Of a stretch of DNA of 64,000 bases, positions 7,146 to 16,268 are shown piece after piece. Position 1 is the stretch's first letter. Each line of letters opens with the position of its first letter. The translations under genes and the position numbers were made by a program. Below the pieces are notes generated by a model, which was given only the letters and a program-made list of their open reading frames with translations, was not told where the DNA came from and searched no databases. This stretch comes from an uncultured Allomuricauda sp. (GTDB taxonomy: Bacteria; Bacteroidota; Bacteroidia; Flavobacteriales; Flavobacteriaceae), in the NCBI RefSeq assembly GCF_947499585.1, contig NZ_CANMOO010000003.1, positions 186,001 to 250,000 on the forward strand, given 5' to 3'.

Positions 7146-9521
7146 ATGACAAGCACAAGATGTTATCATTGTGGTGATGATTGCAATCGCACAAAGGTTC
7201 TTTTTGATGAAAAGGAGTTTTGTTGTAATGGTTGCAAAACCGTCTATGAGATTTTTACTTCAAACGGCTTATCCAATTTTTACGATATAGAAGCAAGGGC
7301 TGGCACAGCTCCTAACGAAATTCGACAAAAATATGATTTCCTTGATAATCAGGATATCGTTGAAAAACTGGTTGAGTTTAATGAAGAAGGAGTGCAAGTG
7401 GTCAATTTGAGCATTCCGTCCATCCATTGTAGTTCTTGTATTTGGGTGTTGGAAAACCTAAATCGTCTACATTCATCTATCTCGAATTCACAGGTTGATT
7501 TTCCAAAAAAGACCATCCGAGTCACCTATAAAATTGAAGATTTTTCCTTGAAAGGTCTTGTACTGTTATTGAGTGCCATAGGTTATGAGCCTTATATTTC
7601 TTTAGAAGAATACAGCAAGAAAAAGACTAAGGTGGACCGTTCACTAATTTATAAACTTGGTGTTGCGGGTTTTGCCTTTGGCAATGTAATGTTGTTCTCT
7701 TTTCCAGAGTATTTTGAGGTTGAGGAATTTTGGTTGGATCAATATAAACCGGTATTCCGTTGGTTAATGTTTGCTTTTTCGCTACCAGTTGTGTTTTATG
7801 CGGGGAAGGATTATTTTATTTCAGCATACAAAGGACTACGTTCTAAATTACTGAACATTGATGTCCCCATAGCACTGGGAATTTTAACCTTATTTCTGAG
7901 GAGTACTGTAGATATTATTTTTGATTTGGGCTCAGGCTTTTTTGATAGTCTAACGGGATTGGTTTTTTTCCTTTTATTGGGAAAGTTTTTTCAACAAAAG
8001 ACGTATTCATTTCTCTCATTTGAACGGGATTATAAATCCTATTTTCCAATTGCGGTAACAAGATTGAATACAAATGGAGAGGAAGATAATATTCAAATTT
8101 ATAAGATTAAAGCTGGTGATAGACTCCTGATCAGGAATATGGAAATTATTCCTGTAGATAGTATTTTAATAAAGGGTAATGCAGAAATAGATTACAGTTT
8201 TGTAACCGGAGAATCCAATGCTGTTTTTAAAGAGTCGGGAGAAAAACTTTTTGCAGGTGGAAAACAACTTTCAGGAGTTTTAGAGATTGAAGTTGTAAAA
8301 TCGGTTTCACAAAGTTACCTCACCCAATTATGGGGGAATTCAGTTTTTGGAAAAGATAAGATTACTACCTTCCAAACATTGACAGATAGTATTGGGAAAC
8401 GTTTTACCATTGGGGTGTTGAGCGTTGCTATTCTGTCAACAGTATTTTGGTTGTTTTATATGCCAGGTATGGCACTTAATGTTTTTACGGCTGTTCTTAT
8501 CATTGCTTGTCCCTGTGCAATTGCTCTTGCAGCTCCATTCACATTGGGTAATATGCTTCGCATATTTGGCAAACACAAATTCTACTTAAAAAACACAAAC
8601 GTTATAGAGCGATTATCAAAAATTGATACAGCCATATTTGATAAAACGGGTACTATAACTACAACTACAAAAGATGCTATTTTGTATGAAGGGGTTGAGC
8701 TGACAGAAGCGGAGACGGCATTGCTGAAAACTACGTTGCGGGCATCCAATCATCCATTAAGTAGATCATTGTATGAGATATTAAAGTCCAATGCTATTAT
8801 GACTCTTGATGAATTTCAAGAGCACACTGGCATGGGAATAGAAGGGAAATTGAATGCACATACCATTAAGGTGGGTTCTGCTAATTACATTGGGGAGTCT
8901 ATGCCAAACGCTGCATCCGATACGGCGGTGTATGTAAGTTCTGATGAGGATTTTAAAGGACGATTTGTATTCAAAAATAAATATAGGAATGGGGTGGAAG
9001 ACCTTTTTGTCACTCTGGGCAAAACCATGAACATTGGAATCCTGTCTGGGGACAATGATGGCGAAAAAAAACAGTTACAGAAAATACTTCCATCTAAAAC
9101 CAATTTACTGTTCAATCAAAAGCCTAAGAATAAACTGGATTATATAAAACACCTGCAAAAAGACCACAGTGTGCTTATGGTAGGTGATGGACTAAATGAT
9201 GCTGGTGCATTGGCTCAAAGTAATGTGGGTATCTCCATTTCCGAAAACATCAATGTTTTTTCACCGGCCTGCGATGCCATTTTGGATGCTTCAAACTTGA
9301 CCAAACTTCCGATTTTTATGAAGTTGGCTAGAAAATCGATCCAGGTCATAAAACTCAGTTTCCTTCTTTCATTGTGCTATAACGTAGTTGGGTTGTATTT
9401 CGCAGTCACAGGTCAGTTAGAACCTGTTGTTGCTGCAATACTTATGCCTTTAAGTTCTATCAGTATTGTAATCTTTACTACCTTAATGACCAATATAATT
9501 GGAAAAAGATTAAAACAATAA
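7146..9521 (+). CDS. ccoI: CcoI/FixI-type copper-transporting P1B ATPase
   Basis: A 791-residue heavy-metal P-type ATPase of the kind that supplies copper for cbb3 oxidase assembly. The N-terminus has the FixI-type Cys-rich metal domain (C6, C9, C13, C26, C27, C30). An HMA domain follows with HCSSC (C95, C98). Further motifs are TGES (VTGESN), the CPC membrane metal site (ACPCAIALAAP), the phosphorylation motif DKTGTIT, the HP motif (SNHPLS) and the hinge GDGLNDAGALA. Eight membrane helices are expected. It heads a plus-strand run leading into the oxidase genes and has its own FNR-type promoter shared with the divergent regulator. Family identity is secure; copper specificity is inferred from context and the CPC motif. 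Confidence 0.95.
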   Translation: MTSTRCYHCGDDCNRTKVLFDEKEFCCNGCKTVYEIFTSNGLSNFYDIEARAGTAPNEIRQKYDFLDNQDIVEKLVEFNEEGVQVVNLSIPSIHCSSCIWVLENLNRLHSSISNSQVDFPKKTIRVTYKIEDFSLKGLVLLLSAIGYEPYISLEEYSKKKTKVDRSLIYKLGVAGFAFGNVMLFSFPEYFEVEEFWLDQYKPVFRWLMFAFSLPVVFYAGKDYFISAYKGLRSKLLNIDVPIALGILTLFLRSTVDIIFDLGSGFFDSLTGLVFFLLLGKFFQQKTYSFLSFERDYKSYFPIAVTRLNTNGEEDNIQIYKIKAGDRLLIRNMEIIPVDSILIKGNAEIDYSFVTGESNAVFKESGEKLFAGGKQLSGVLEIEVVKSVSQSYLTQLWGNSVFGKDKITTFQTLTDSIGKRFTIGVLSVAILSTVFWLFYMPGMALNVFTAVLIIACPCAIALAAPFTLGNMLRIFGKHKFYLKNTNVIERLSKIDTAIFDKTGTITTTTKDAILYEGVELTEAETALLKTTLRASNHPLSRSLYEILKSNAIMTLDEFQEHTGMGIEGKLNAHTIKVGSANYIGESMPNAASDTAVYVSSDEDFKGRFVFKNKYRNGVEDLFVTLGKTMNIGILSGDNDGEKKQLQKILPSKTNLLFNQKPKNKLDYIKHLQKDHSVLMVGDGLNDAGALAQSNVGISISENINVFSPACDAILDASNLTKLPIFMKLARKSIQVIKLSFLLSLCYNVVGLYFAVTGQLEPVVAAILMPLSSISIVIFTTLMTNIIGKRLKQ

Positions 9522-9527
9522 ATCTTG

Positions 9528-9989
9528 ATGGTTTTGGCAAAGAAAATACTCGGAAGTTTTAAGAATGTGATTGAGTCAAATTTGTTGGCGATCAGTATAG
9601 GCATTATTTATTTGTGGTTTGGGAGTTTAAAGTTCTTTCCGGCTTTAAGTCCAGCAGAAAATTTGGCCAAGAACACAATTCATGAACTAACATTTGGCTT
9701 TATTTCTGATTCCTTGTCGATAGTGCTTCTTGCCATTCTAGAAGTGGGAATTGGTGTTTTATTGCTATTCAATCTTTGGAGAAGAACTATTGTTATCATC
9801 GCTCTTTGTCATATGGCCTTGACATTTACACCTTTACTGTTGTTTCCCTTGGAATCATTTCAAGAACCTCCATTGGTTCCAACACTTCTGGGTCAATACA
9901 TTGGTAAGAATTTTGTCATTGTTGCGGCCTTGATAACCATGGCAAAAAAAGCGCCTTTGGAAAAGAAAAGAATAAATAACAAAAGCTGA
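9528..9989 (+). CDS. DoxX/DUF417-like membrane protein
   Basis: A 153-residue integral membrane protein with about four hydrophobic helices: LLAISIGIIYLWFG near the N-terminus, SLSIVLLAILEVGIGVLLLF, then IVIIALCHMALTF, and a last one near GKNFVIVAALITM. The WFGSLKFFP segment is typical of the DoxX/YkgB (DUF417) superfamily, often linked to quinone or redox-stress functions. The ATG at 9528 is preferred over a TTG one codon earlier. It lies six bases after ccoI and just before the second oxidase promoter, so it probably belongs to the ccoI transcript. No specific role in oxidase assembly is established. Confidence 0.75.
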   Translation: MVLAKKILGSFKNVIESNLLAISIGIIYLWFGSLKFFPALSPAENLAKNTIHELTFGFISDSLSIVLLAILEVGIGVLLLFNLWRRTIVIIALCHMALTFTPLLLFPLESFQEPPLVPTLLGQYIGKNFVIVAALITMAKKAPLEKKRINNKS

Positions 9990-10029
9990 TATATGTCATT
10001 TTTTTCGCAAGAGCGGCAATGTAGTTTTA
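9986..10029 (+). promoter_or_regulatory. FNR-type site plus -7 element for the cbb3 operon
   Basis: CTGATATATGTCAT (9986-9999) is followed by TAGTTTTA (10022-10029), with 36.5 bp from site centre to the end of the -7 element. The site begins inside the last codons of the DoxX-like gene. Predicted transcription starts about 14 bases before the ccoS ATG. Confidence 0.8.
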
Positions 10030-10047
10030 CGCTTAATTAAACCAGGT

Positions 10048-10257
10048 ATGAGTGTTATATATGTGTTATTGGCTATAAGTATTTCAGTTGCGCTGGTCTT
10101 TTTTGCTGCCTTTGTCTTTTCAGTCAAAAGAGGGCAGTATGATGATTCATATACACCATCTGTCCGCATGCTCTTTGAGGATGAATTATTGCCTGATTTA
10201 GATGAAAACGAACCAGAAAATAAAGAAATCGAACTAACTAAAAGTACAAACCAATAA
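10048..10257 (+). CDS. ccoS: CcoS, cbb3 oxidase assembly protein
   Basis: A 69-residue protein with one N-terminal membrane helix ([22 protein letters not shown]) followed by the family hallmark [13 protein letters not shown] and an acidic tail. CcoS proteins are needed for insertion of heme b and copper into CcoN. It is the first gene of the oxidase operon, two bases before ccoNO, and directly downstream of an FNR-type promoter. Length and motif fit the family well. Confidence 0.9.
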   Translation: MSVIYVLLAISISVALVFFAAFVFSVKRGQYDDSYTPSVRMLFEDELLPDLDENEPENKEIELTKSTNQ

Positions 10258-10259
10258 AT

Positions 10260-12461
10260 ATGGAAATACAACAATTTAGCTACGATAATAAAATCGTACA
10301 AAAGTTTTTATATGCCACCATGCTATGGGGCGTTGTTGGAATGCTGGTAGGACTTCTACTGGCATTTATGTTTTTGTTCCCTAACATTACGGATGGTATT
10401 TCGTGGTTGAGTTTTGGACGGCTACGTCCATTGCACACCAATGCTGTAATTTTTGCATTTGTAGGGAACGCCATCTTTGCTGGGGTCTATTACTCCACCC
10501 AACGATTGTTAAAAGCACGAATGTTCAGTGATTTTATGAGCAATTTTAATTTTTGGGGCTGGCAATTAATTATTGTGGCAGCTGCAATTACATTGCCTTT
10601 GGGGTATACTACCTCAAAAGAATATGCAGAATTGGAATGGCCCATAGATATAGCTATAGCAATAGTTTGGGTTGTTTTCGGTTGGAATTTGATAGGAACT
10701 ATTCTAAAGAGACGACAACGCCATCTGTATGTTGCAATTTGGTTCTACTTGGCAACATTTGTTACTGTTGCGGTACTTCATATTTTTAATAGTTTGGAAT
10801 TACCAGTGGCCGCTTTAAAGAGTTATTCTGTATACGCTGGTGTGCAAGATGCTTTAGTGCAATGGTGGTACGGACATAATGCTGTGGCTTTCTTCTTAAC
10901 TACACCGTTTTTGGGGTTGATGTACTATTTTGTTCCCAAAGCTGCTAACAGACCTATATATTCTTATCGCCTTTCCATTGTCCATTTCTGGTCATTGATA
11001 TTCATTTATATATGGGCGGGACCTCACCATTTATTGTATTCTTCTTTACCAGATTGGGCACAGAATCTTGGTGTTGCTTTCTCCGTGATGCTTATTGCGC
11101 CATCTTGGGGTGGTATGATCAACGGATTATTAACCTTGAGAGGTGTTTGGGATAAGGTACGAACTGATGCCACTTTAAAGTTTATGGTTGTTGCCATCAC
11201 AGGTTATGGTATGGCCACATTTGAAGGCCCTATGCTATCACTAAAAAATGTAAATGCCATTGCTCACTTTAGTGACTGGATTATTGCCCATGTACACGTT
11301 GGAGCATTGGCTTGGAACGGGTTCTTGACCTTTGGTATGATTTATTGGTTGGTTCCTAAAATGTTTAAGACTACACTGTACTCCAAAGGGTTGGCAAATT
11401 TGCATTTCTGGATAGGAACCTTAGGGATTATCCTTTATGCATTGCCAATGTATGTTGCAGGGTTTACCCAAGCCCTAATGTGGAAAGAATTCAATCCAGA
11501 TGGATCATTGGTTTACGGAAACTTCTTAGAAACCGTTACCCAAATCATTCCTATGTATTGGATGAGGGCTATAGGGGGTACAATGTTTCTTGTGGGTATG
11601 TTGATTATGGTCTACAATGTCATTATCACCATTAGAAAAGGAAGTTCTGTGGAAGATGAATTGGCCGAAGCACCTGCCTTGACAAGAGTTTCTAAAAGAA
11701 GAGTTGCTGGAGAGACCTTTCATAGCTGGTTGGAAAGAAAACCAGTACAGTTGACTATTTTGGCAACCGTCGCTATTTTAATAGGTGGAATTGTTCAGAT
11801 TGTTCCTACCATCTTGGTAAAATCCAATATTCCCACCATTACCAGTGTAAAACCATATACACCTTTAGAGTTGGAAGGACGGGATTTATACATCCGAGAA
11901 GGCTGTGTAGGTTGTCACTCTCAAATGATAAGACCTTTTAGGAGTGAAGTAGAACGTTACGGAGAGTATTCAAAAGCAGGGGAATTTGTTTACGACCATC
12001 CGTTCCTTTGGGGAAGTAAGAGAACAGGCCCTGATTTACATAGAATAGGTGGAAAGTACTCAGACAACTGGCACTTAAACCATATGTACGATCCGCAAAG
12101 TACATCATCAGGTTCAATTATGCCGGCGTATCAGTGGTTGGTTATTAATGAACATGATAGAAGTGCTACGCAGAGTAAAATGGAAGCTATGGTTAAACTG
12201 GGCGTGCCTTATACTGATGAAGATATAGCCAATGCACCGCAGTCTATGGCAGAACAGGCCACCCAAATTGAAAAGAACCTATATACAGATCCTGAGTTTG
12301 AAAAAACTTATGAAGCAGATAAAAAATATGCTCAAGAAAACGGAGAGGATTTTATAGAAATGCGTAATAGGGAAATTGTTGCATTGATTGCCTACTTGCA
12401 ACGATTGGGCACGGATATTAAGATTAAAGAAACAGAAGAAATATTATCTCAAAACAAATAG
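10260..12461 (+). CDS. ccoNO: cbb3 cytochrome c oxidase, fused CcoN-CcoO subunit
   Basis: A 733-residue fusion of the catalytic subunit I and the monoheme cytochrome subunit II. Residues about 1-480 are CcoN, with roughly twelve helices. It has [10 protein letters not shown] (heme ligand), [12 protein letters not shown] (copper-site His), a GPHHLL His pair and [12 protein letters not shown] (heme ligands). A linker and one membrane anchor ([19 protein letters not shown]) lead to the CcoO domain with C549, C552 and H553 in [13 protein letters not shown] and a later Met-rich MPAYQWL segment. CcoN and CcoO are separate in Proteobacteria; the fusion is common in Bacteroidota. It reduces oxygen with high affinity in the inner membrane and pumps protons. 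Confidence 0.96.
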   Translation: MEIQQFSYDNKIVQKFLYATMLWGVVGMLVGLLLAFMFLFPNITDGISWLSFGRLRPLHTNAVIFAFVGNAIFAGVYYSTQRLLKARMFSDFMSNFNFWGWQLIIVAAAITLPLGYTTSKEYAELEWPIDIAIAIVWVVFGWNLIGTILKRRQRHLYVAIWFYLATFVTVAVLHIFNSLELPVAALKSYSVYAGVQDALVQWWYGHNAVAFFLTTPFLGLMYYFVPKAANRPIYSYRLSIVHFWSLIFIYIWAGPHHLLYSSLPDWAQNLGVAFSVMLIAPSWGGMINGLLTLRGVWDKVRTDATLKFMVVAITGYGMATFEGPMLSLKNVNAIAHFSDWIIAHVHVGALAWNGFLTFGMIYWLVPKMFKTTLYSKGLANLHFWIGTLGIILYALPMYVAGFTQALMWKEFNPDGSLVYGNFLETVTQIIPMYWMRAIGGTMFLVGMLIMVYNVIITIRKGSSVEDELAEAPALTRVSKRRVAGETFHSWLERKPVQLTILATVAILIGGIVQIVPTILVKSNIPTITSVKPYTPLELEGRDLYIREGCVGCHSQMIRPFRSEVERYGEYSKAGEFVYDHPFLWGSKRTGPDLHRIGGKYSDNWHLNHMYDPQSTSSGSIMPAYQWLVINEHDRSATQSKMEAMVKLGVPYTDEDIANAPQSMAEQATQIEKNLYTDPEFEKTYEADKKYAQENGEDFIEMRNREIVALIAYLQRLGTDIKIKETEEILSQNK

Positions 12462-12463
12462 CC

Positions 12464-12649
12464 ATGTTGAAATTTGTAAAAAACCATATGGAAAGTATAG
12501 AAGGGATTGCAAGTTATCCCATGATATCCTTGTTAATATTCTTCGTGTTTTTTGTTCTGTTGTTTTGGTGGGTTTTTACAGCCAGCAAAGCACACATAAA
12601 AGAAATGGGGGAATTGCCTTTAGATAACGATCAACATAACAAACTATAG
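12464..12649 (+). CDS. ccoQ: CcoQ-like small cbb3 oxidase subunit
   Basis: A 61-residue protein with one membrane helix (YPMISLLIFFVFFVLLFWWVF) and a short charged C-terminus, matching CcoQ/FixQ in size, topology and position. It starts two bases after the ccoNO stop and ends four bases before ccoP, so the genes are tightly coupled. CcoQ stabilises the oxidase complex. Sequence conservation in this family is low, so position carries much of the assignment. Confidence 0.85.
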   Translation: MLKFVKNHMESIEGIASYPMISLLIFFVFFVLLFWWVFTASKAHIKEMGELPLDNDQHNKL

Positions 12650-12653
12650 CATT

Positions 12654-13604
12654 ATGAGCACAAGAACACCTTGGTGGATACGTATTCCACTGCTATTCTT
12701 CATAATCTTCGGATTAATGGAATACTTTATAGATTCTGGCGAAAAACCAGCGATTATCGAATATCCAATTACGCAGTTTTTTATGCTAATGGTATTGATG
12801 ATATTAATTGCGATAGAACTAATTTTAAGTTCCATTGAAAATGTAATGTTCCAAACACTTTCACCGGAGGCAAAAGAGCGTTACTTGGAATCCAAAGCCA
12901 AGAAAAGAGAATGGACATGGGCTAACAATATATATAAACGCCTAACCAAAACAAGGGAAATTGAGAAAGAAGGGGAAATAATCCTAGATCATAATTATGA
13001 TGGTATTAGGGAGCTGGACAATGTTTTGCCACCCTGGTGGGTCTATCTCTTTTACGCAACTATCATTTTTGGGGTGGTATACCTTATACGTTTTCATGTT
13101 GCTGGCGATTATGACCAAAAACTGGAATATGAACAAGAAGTAGCCGCTGCTAAAATTGCTATAGAAGAATACAAAAAAACGGCGAAGGATTTAGTAGATG
13201 TGAATACGGTTGAGTTTTTGTCAGAAGCTGCAGATTTAAGTGCTGGAGAAAAAATATTTGCCACAAGTTGTGTAGCCTGCCATATGGCTGATGGAGGTGG
13301 AGGAATTGGCCCTAATCTAACAGATGAATACTGGATTTTGGGCGGAGGAATCAAAAATGTTTTCAACACCATATCAGAAGGCGGACGAGATGGAAAGGGT
13401 ATGATAGCTTGGAAACAAAGTCTAAAACCATTGGAAATGGCTCAGGTGGCCAGTTACATATTAACCTTGGGTGGCACTACAGCTGCAAACCCAAAAGCAG
13501 CTGAAGGGGAAATCTGGGTAGATCCAGACGCTCCTGAATCAGAAGAAACAAATGAGGCACCGATGGAGCAGGTTTCTGATTCTACTGATGTGGCAATGAA
13601 TTAA
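12654..13604 (+). CDS. ccoP: cbb3 oxidase subunit CcoP, single-heme form
   Basis: A 316-residue cytochrome c subunit. Three hydrophobic segments are visible (about 10-25, 38-60, 128-146), one or two more than in Proteobacterial CcoP. The periplasmic domain has one heme-binding motif, C206-V-A-C209-H210. GIGPNLTDEYWILGG follows, and GRDGKGMIAWKQ carries the probable Met ligand. Canonical CcoP has two CxxCH motifs; I see only one. The C-terminal tail is acidic and Pro-rich. It delivers electrons to CcoO/CcoN. A hairpin follows the gene, then ccoG 71 bases downstream. Confidence 0.93.
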   Translation: MSTRTPWWIRIPLLFFIIFGLMEYFIDSGEKPAIIEYPITQFFMLMVLMILIAIELILSSIENVMFQTLSPEAKERYLESKAKKREWTWANNIYKRLTKTREIEKEGEIILDHNYDGIRELDNVLPPWWVYLFYATIIFGVVYLIRFHVAGDYDQKLEYEQEVAAAKIAIEEYKKTAKDLVDVNTVEFLSEAADLSAGEKIFATSCVACHMADGGGGIGPNLTDEYWILGGGIKNVFNTISEGGRDGKGMIAWKQSLKPLEMAQVASYILTLGGTTAANPKAAEGEIWVDPDAPESEETNEAPMEQVSDSTDVAMN

Positions 13605-13612
13605 AGAAAATG

Positions 13613-13638
13613 GCGCCTTATCTTTAAAGAATAAGCGC
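13613..13638 (+). other. intercistronic hairpin between ccoP and ccoG
   Basis: GCGCCTTAT and ATAAGCGC form an eight-pair stem with one bulged C and a nine-base loop. There is no T-tract after it, so it is more likely an mRNA processing or stability element separating oxidase-subunit genes from assembly genes than a strong terminator. Confidence 0.5.
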
Positions 13639-13675
13639 TGATTAAGCAGTACGGGAGAGGTTAAAATAAATTGCA

Positions 13676-15085
13676 ATGGAGGAGAATTTTAGGGATTCCA
13701 TAGGAACGATAGCTGAAGATGGAAAAAGAGCTTGGGTTTTTCCTAAAAAGCCAAGTGGTCGGTTTTTTAAGTACCGCAAATATGTAAGCTATGTACTCTT
13801 ATTTGTTTTAATTGCTTCGCCTTTTGTTAAGATAAACGGCAATCAGTTTTTGTTGTTTAATGTATTGGAAAGAAGGTTCAATATTTTTGGATTTCCTTTC
13901 TGGCCACAGGATTTTCACCTTGTTGTGGTTTCAATGCTGGCAGGTGTAATTTTTGTCGCCCTTTTTACTGTAGCCTATGGACGCATTTTCTGCGGATGGA
14001 TGTGCCCTCAAACCATTTTTATGGAAATGGTGTTCCGAAGAATTGAATATTGGATAGATGGTGATCGCGGCGCACAAATGCGATTGGATAGGTCACCATG
14101 GAACGGTAAAAAGATTCGAAAAAGAGTATTGAAATGGATTATCTTTTTTATCATTTCATTTTTGATAGCCAATGTTTTTCTAGCCTATCTAATAGGAAGT
14201 GATAAGTTGATTAGGTATATTTTTGATGGACCTTTGGCCCATATGGGAACAATGATTCCATTGTTGATTTTTACTGCAGTTTTCTATTTTGTGTTCGCAT
14301 GGTTTCGTGAACAGGTCTGCATAATCGCTTGTCCCTATGGAAGATTGCAAGGGGTGCTTCTGGATGATAAATCTATAGTGGTTGCTTATGATCACAAACG
14401 CGGAGAAGGAGATAGTGGACGTAAAAAGTTTCGTAAAAACGAAGATAGAGATGCCTTGGGTCATGGAGATTGTATAGATTGTTTTCAATGTGTAAACGTT
14501 TGCCCAACAGGAATAGATATTCGGAATGGCACTCAATTAGAATGTGTCAATTGTACAGCATGTATTGATGAATGTGATCATATTATGGATAGCATTCAAA
14601 AGCCTAGGGGCTTGATTCGCTATGCAAGTGAAGATGAAATAAACAAAAAAACAAAGTTCAAGTTTACGGCTAGAATGAAAGGGTATACAGCAGTCCTGTT
14701 TATTCTAACTGGGGTTTTGATAGGCATGCTTTTTCTTAGAAATGAGTTGGAAGCAAATATTTTGAGGTTACCTGGGCAGTTGTATGAAAGAAAGGCAAAT
14801 AACGATATCAGTAATGTATACACATATAAATTGGTAAACAAAACATCCAAGGATGTAGATAGTGTTAGTTTTAAATTATTATCCCATAAAGGAAAGATTA
14901 AAATGGTATCTCAGGATACCTTCAAGGTTCCTGCAGAGGAAATTGCTGAAGGGACTTTGTTTATAGAAATTAATAGCTCTGCATTAACTGGAGATAAGGA
15001 TAAGTTGAAAATTGGAGTTTACAATGGAGAAAAACTTATTGAGACAACTACCACTCAATTTTTAGCACCAAGAAGTTATCATTAA
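13676..15085 (+). CDS. ccoG: CcoG, polyferredoxin cbb3 oxidase accessory protein
   Basis: A 469-residue membrane protein with about five helices and iron-sulfur motifs: CGWMCPQTIF, then ACPYGRLQG, then two 4Fe-4S clusters' worth of Cys in CIDCFQCVNVCPTG and CVNCTACIDECD. The C-terminal 110 residues form an Ig-like periplasmic domain (FKLLSHKGKIKM onward). CcoG is known as a copper-reductase step in cbb3 assembly. It starts 71 bases after ccoP, precedes ccoH by 11 bases, and is in the usual ccoGHIS neighbourhood, although here ccoI and ccoS come first. Confidence 0.95.
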   Translation: MEENFRDSIGTIAEDGKRAWVFPKKPSGRFFKYRKYVSYVLLFVLIASPFVKINGNQFLLFNVLERRFNIFGFPFWPQDFHLVVVSMLAGVIFVALFTVAYGRIFCGWMCPQTIFMEMVFRRIEYWIDGDRGAQMRLDRSPWNGKKIRKRVLKWIIFFIISFLIANVFLAYLIGSDKLIRYIFDGPLAHMGTMIPLLIFTAVFYFVFAWFREQVCIIACPYGRLQGVLLDDKSIVVAYDHKRGEGDSGRKKFRKNEDRDALGHGDCIDCFQCVNVCPTGIDIRNGTQLECVNCTACIDECDHIMDSIQKPRGLIRYASEDEINKKTKFKFTARMKGYTAVLFILTGVLIGMLFLRNELEANILRLPGQLYERKANNDISNVYTYKLVNKTSKDVDSVSFKLLSHKGKIKMVSQDTFKVPAEEIAEGTLFIEINSSALTGDKDKLKIGVYNGEKLIETTTTQFLAPRSYH

Positions 15086-15096
15086 AACAGATTACT

Positions 15097-15543
15097 ATGA
15101 AAATAAATTGGGGAACAGGGATAGTATTGGCTTTTGTGGCATTCATTAGTTTCATATTATATTTTGTAGTAAGAATGAGCACAGATAATAGCGCCAATCA
15201 TGATTTGGTTACTGAAGAGTATTACAAACAGGAATTGGCATATCAAAACGAAATTGACGCATCTAAATCCGCATTGGAGATGCAAGCAAAACTAAAATTT
15301 GTAAAATCTGAAGAGGGAATGACCATTTTTTTCCCAGAAAAGTTTGACCCTAAACAAATCGCAGGTATAGTGTCCCTTTACAGACCGTCTAACAAGCATT
15401 TGGATATTGACTTTCCTATAAGTTTGTCCAAAACACATTTGCTCATACCTGACAATAGCTTGCTGGACGGTCGCTGGGACATTACTGTAAAATGGCAATA
15501 TCAAGGTAAAACTTTTTTACATAAAGAGAAATTAGTCTATTAG
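15097..15543 (+). CDS. ccoH: CcoH/FixH family assembly protein
   Basis: A 148-residue protein with one N-terminal membrane helix (GIVLAFVAFISFILYFVVRMS) and a periplasmic domain containing DLVTEEYYKQELAYQNEID, the usual FixH signature, ending in a beta-rich region with GRWDITVKWQYQGK. CcoH is required early in assembly of the CcoN subunit. It sits 11 bases after ccoG and three bases before the SafE-like gene, consistent with one transcript. Confidence 0.92.
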   Translation: MKINWGTGIVLAFVAFISFILYFVVRMSTDNSANHDLVTEEYYKQELAYQNEIDASKSALEMQAKLKFVKSEEGMTIFFPEKFDPKQIAGIVSLYRPSNKHLDIDFPISLSKTHLLIPDNSLLDGRWDITVKWQYQGKTFLHKEKLVY

Positions 15544-15546
15544 AAT

Positions 15547-16257
15547 ATGTTGTTATCCGCAATGGTATTGGGGTTTTTGGGAAGCTTGCACTGTTTGGGC
15601 ATGTGCGGACCCATTGCTTTTTTACTGCCGTTGGATAGAGATAATAGAGTTAAAAAAGCAACACAGCTGTTTATTTATCATACCGGTCGACTCCTTGCAT
15701 ACGGTATAATTGGAGTACTTTTTGGTTTTTTGGGTAAGGGCCTGTCTATTTTTGGTATGCAGCAAAAATTGTCCATTGGTGTAGGAGTAGTTATGATTCT
15801 TTTGGTGATTGTTCCAGGTAAATACTTTAATCAATACAGTCTTTCAAAACCTATATATGCGGTTTTAGGAAAAGTGAAATCAAAACTTGGTGCAGAACTT
15901 AAAAAGAAAACTCCAGATGCATTTTTAACTATCGGTTTTCTAAATGGATTTTTACCTTGTGGGTTGGTTTATATGGCGCTATTGGGAGCTGTAGCTTTTG
16001 GAAACCCGTTGCAAGGAGGTCTATATATGGTTTTGTTCGGGGCAGGAACTATTCCGTTAATGAGTTTGGTCGTCTATTCCAAGGGATTGTTTAGCAACCC
16101 TATCAAATCAAAAATTAAAAAAATGGTTCCAGTGTTTGTGATGCTTGTAGGAGCACTATTTATAATCAGGGGGCTTGGATTGGGAATTCCCTATGTTTCA
16201 CCCAAAGCCGCTCCGGCAGATTCTGTATCAGCAACTATAGAATGTCATCAACCTTAA
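15547..16257 (+). CDS. sulfite-exporter/DsbD-like (UreH/SafE) membrane protein
   Basis: A 236-residue protein with about six helices. It has the paired family motifs: GSLHCLGMCGP near the N-terminus and GFLPCGLVYMALLGA in the middle, each with a conserved Cys pair or Cys after Pro. Such UreH/DsbD-superfamily proteins beside cco genes are thought to move copper or reducing equivalents across the membrane. Immediate placement after ccoH supports an assembly role, but the cargo is not shown by sequence. Confidence 0.85.
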   Translation: MLLSAMVLGFLGSLHCLGMCGPIAFLLPLDRDNRVKKATQLFIYHTGRLLAYGIIGVLFGFLGKGLSIFGMQQKLSIGVGVVMILLVIVPGKYFNQYSLSKPIYAVLGKVKSKLGAELKKKTPDAFLTIGFLNGFLPCGLVYMALLGAVAFGNPLQGGLYMVLFGAGTIPLMSLVVYSKGLFSNPIKSKIKKMVPVFVMLVGALFIIRGLGLGIPYVSPKAAPADSVSATIECHQP

Positions 16258-16268
16258 AATAATTACAA

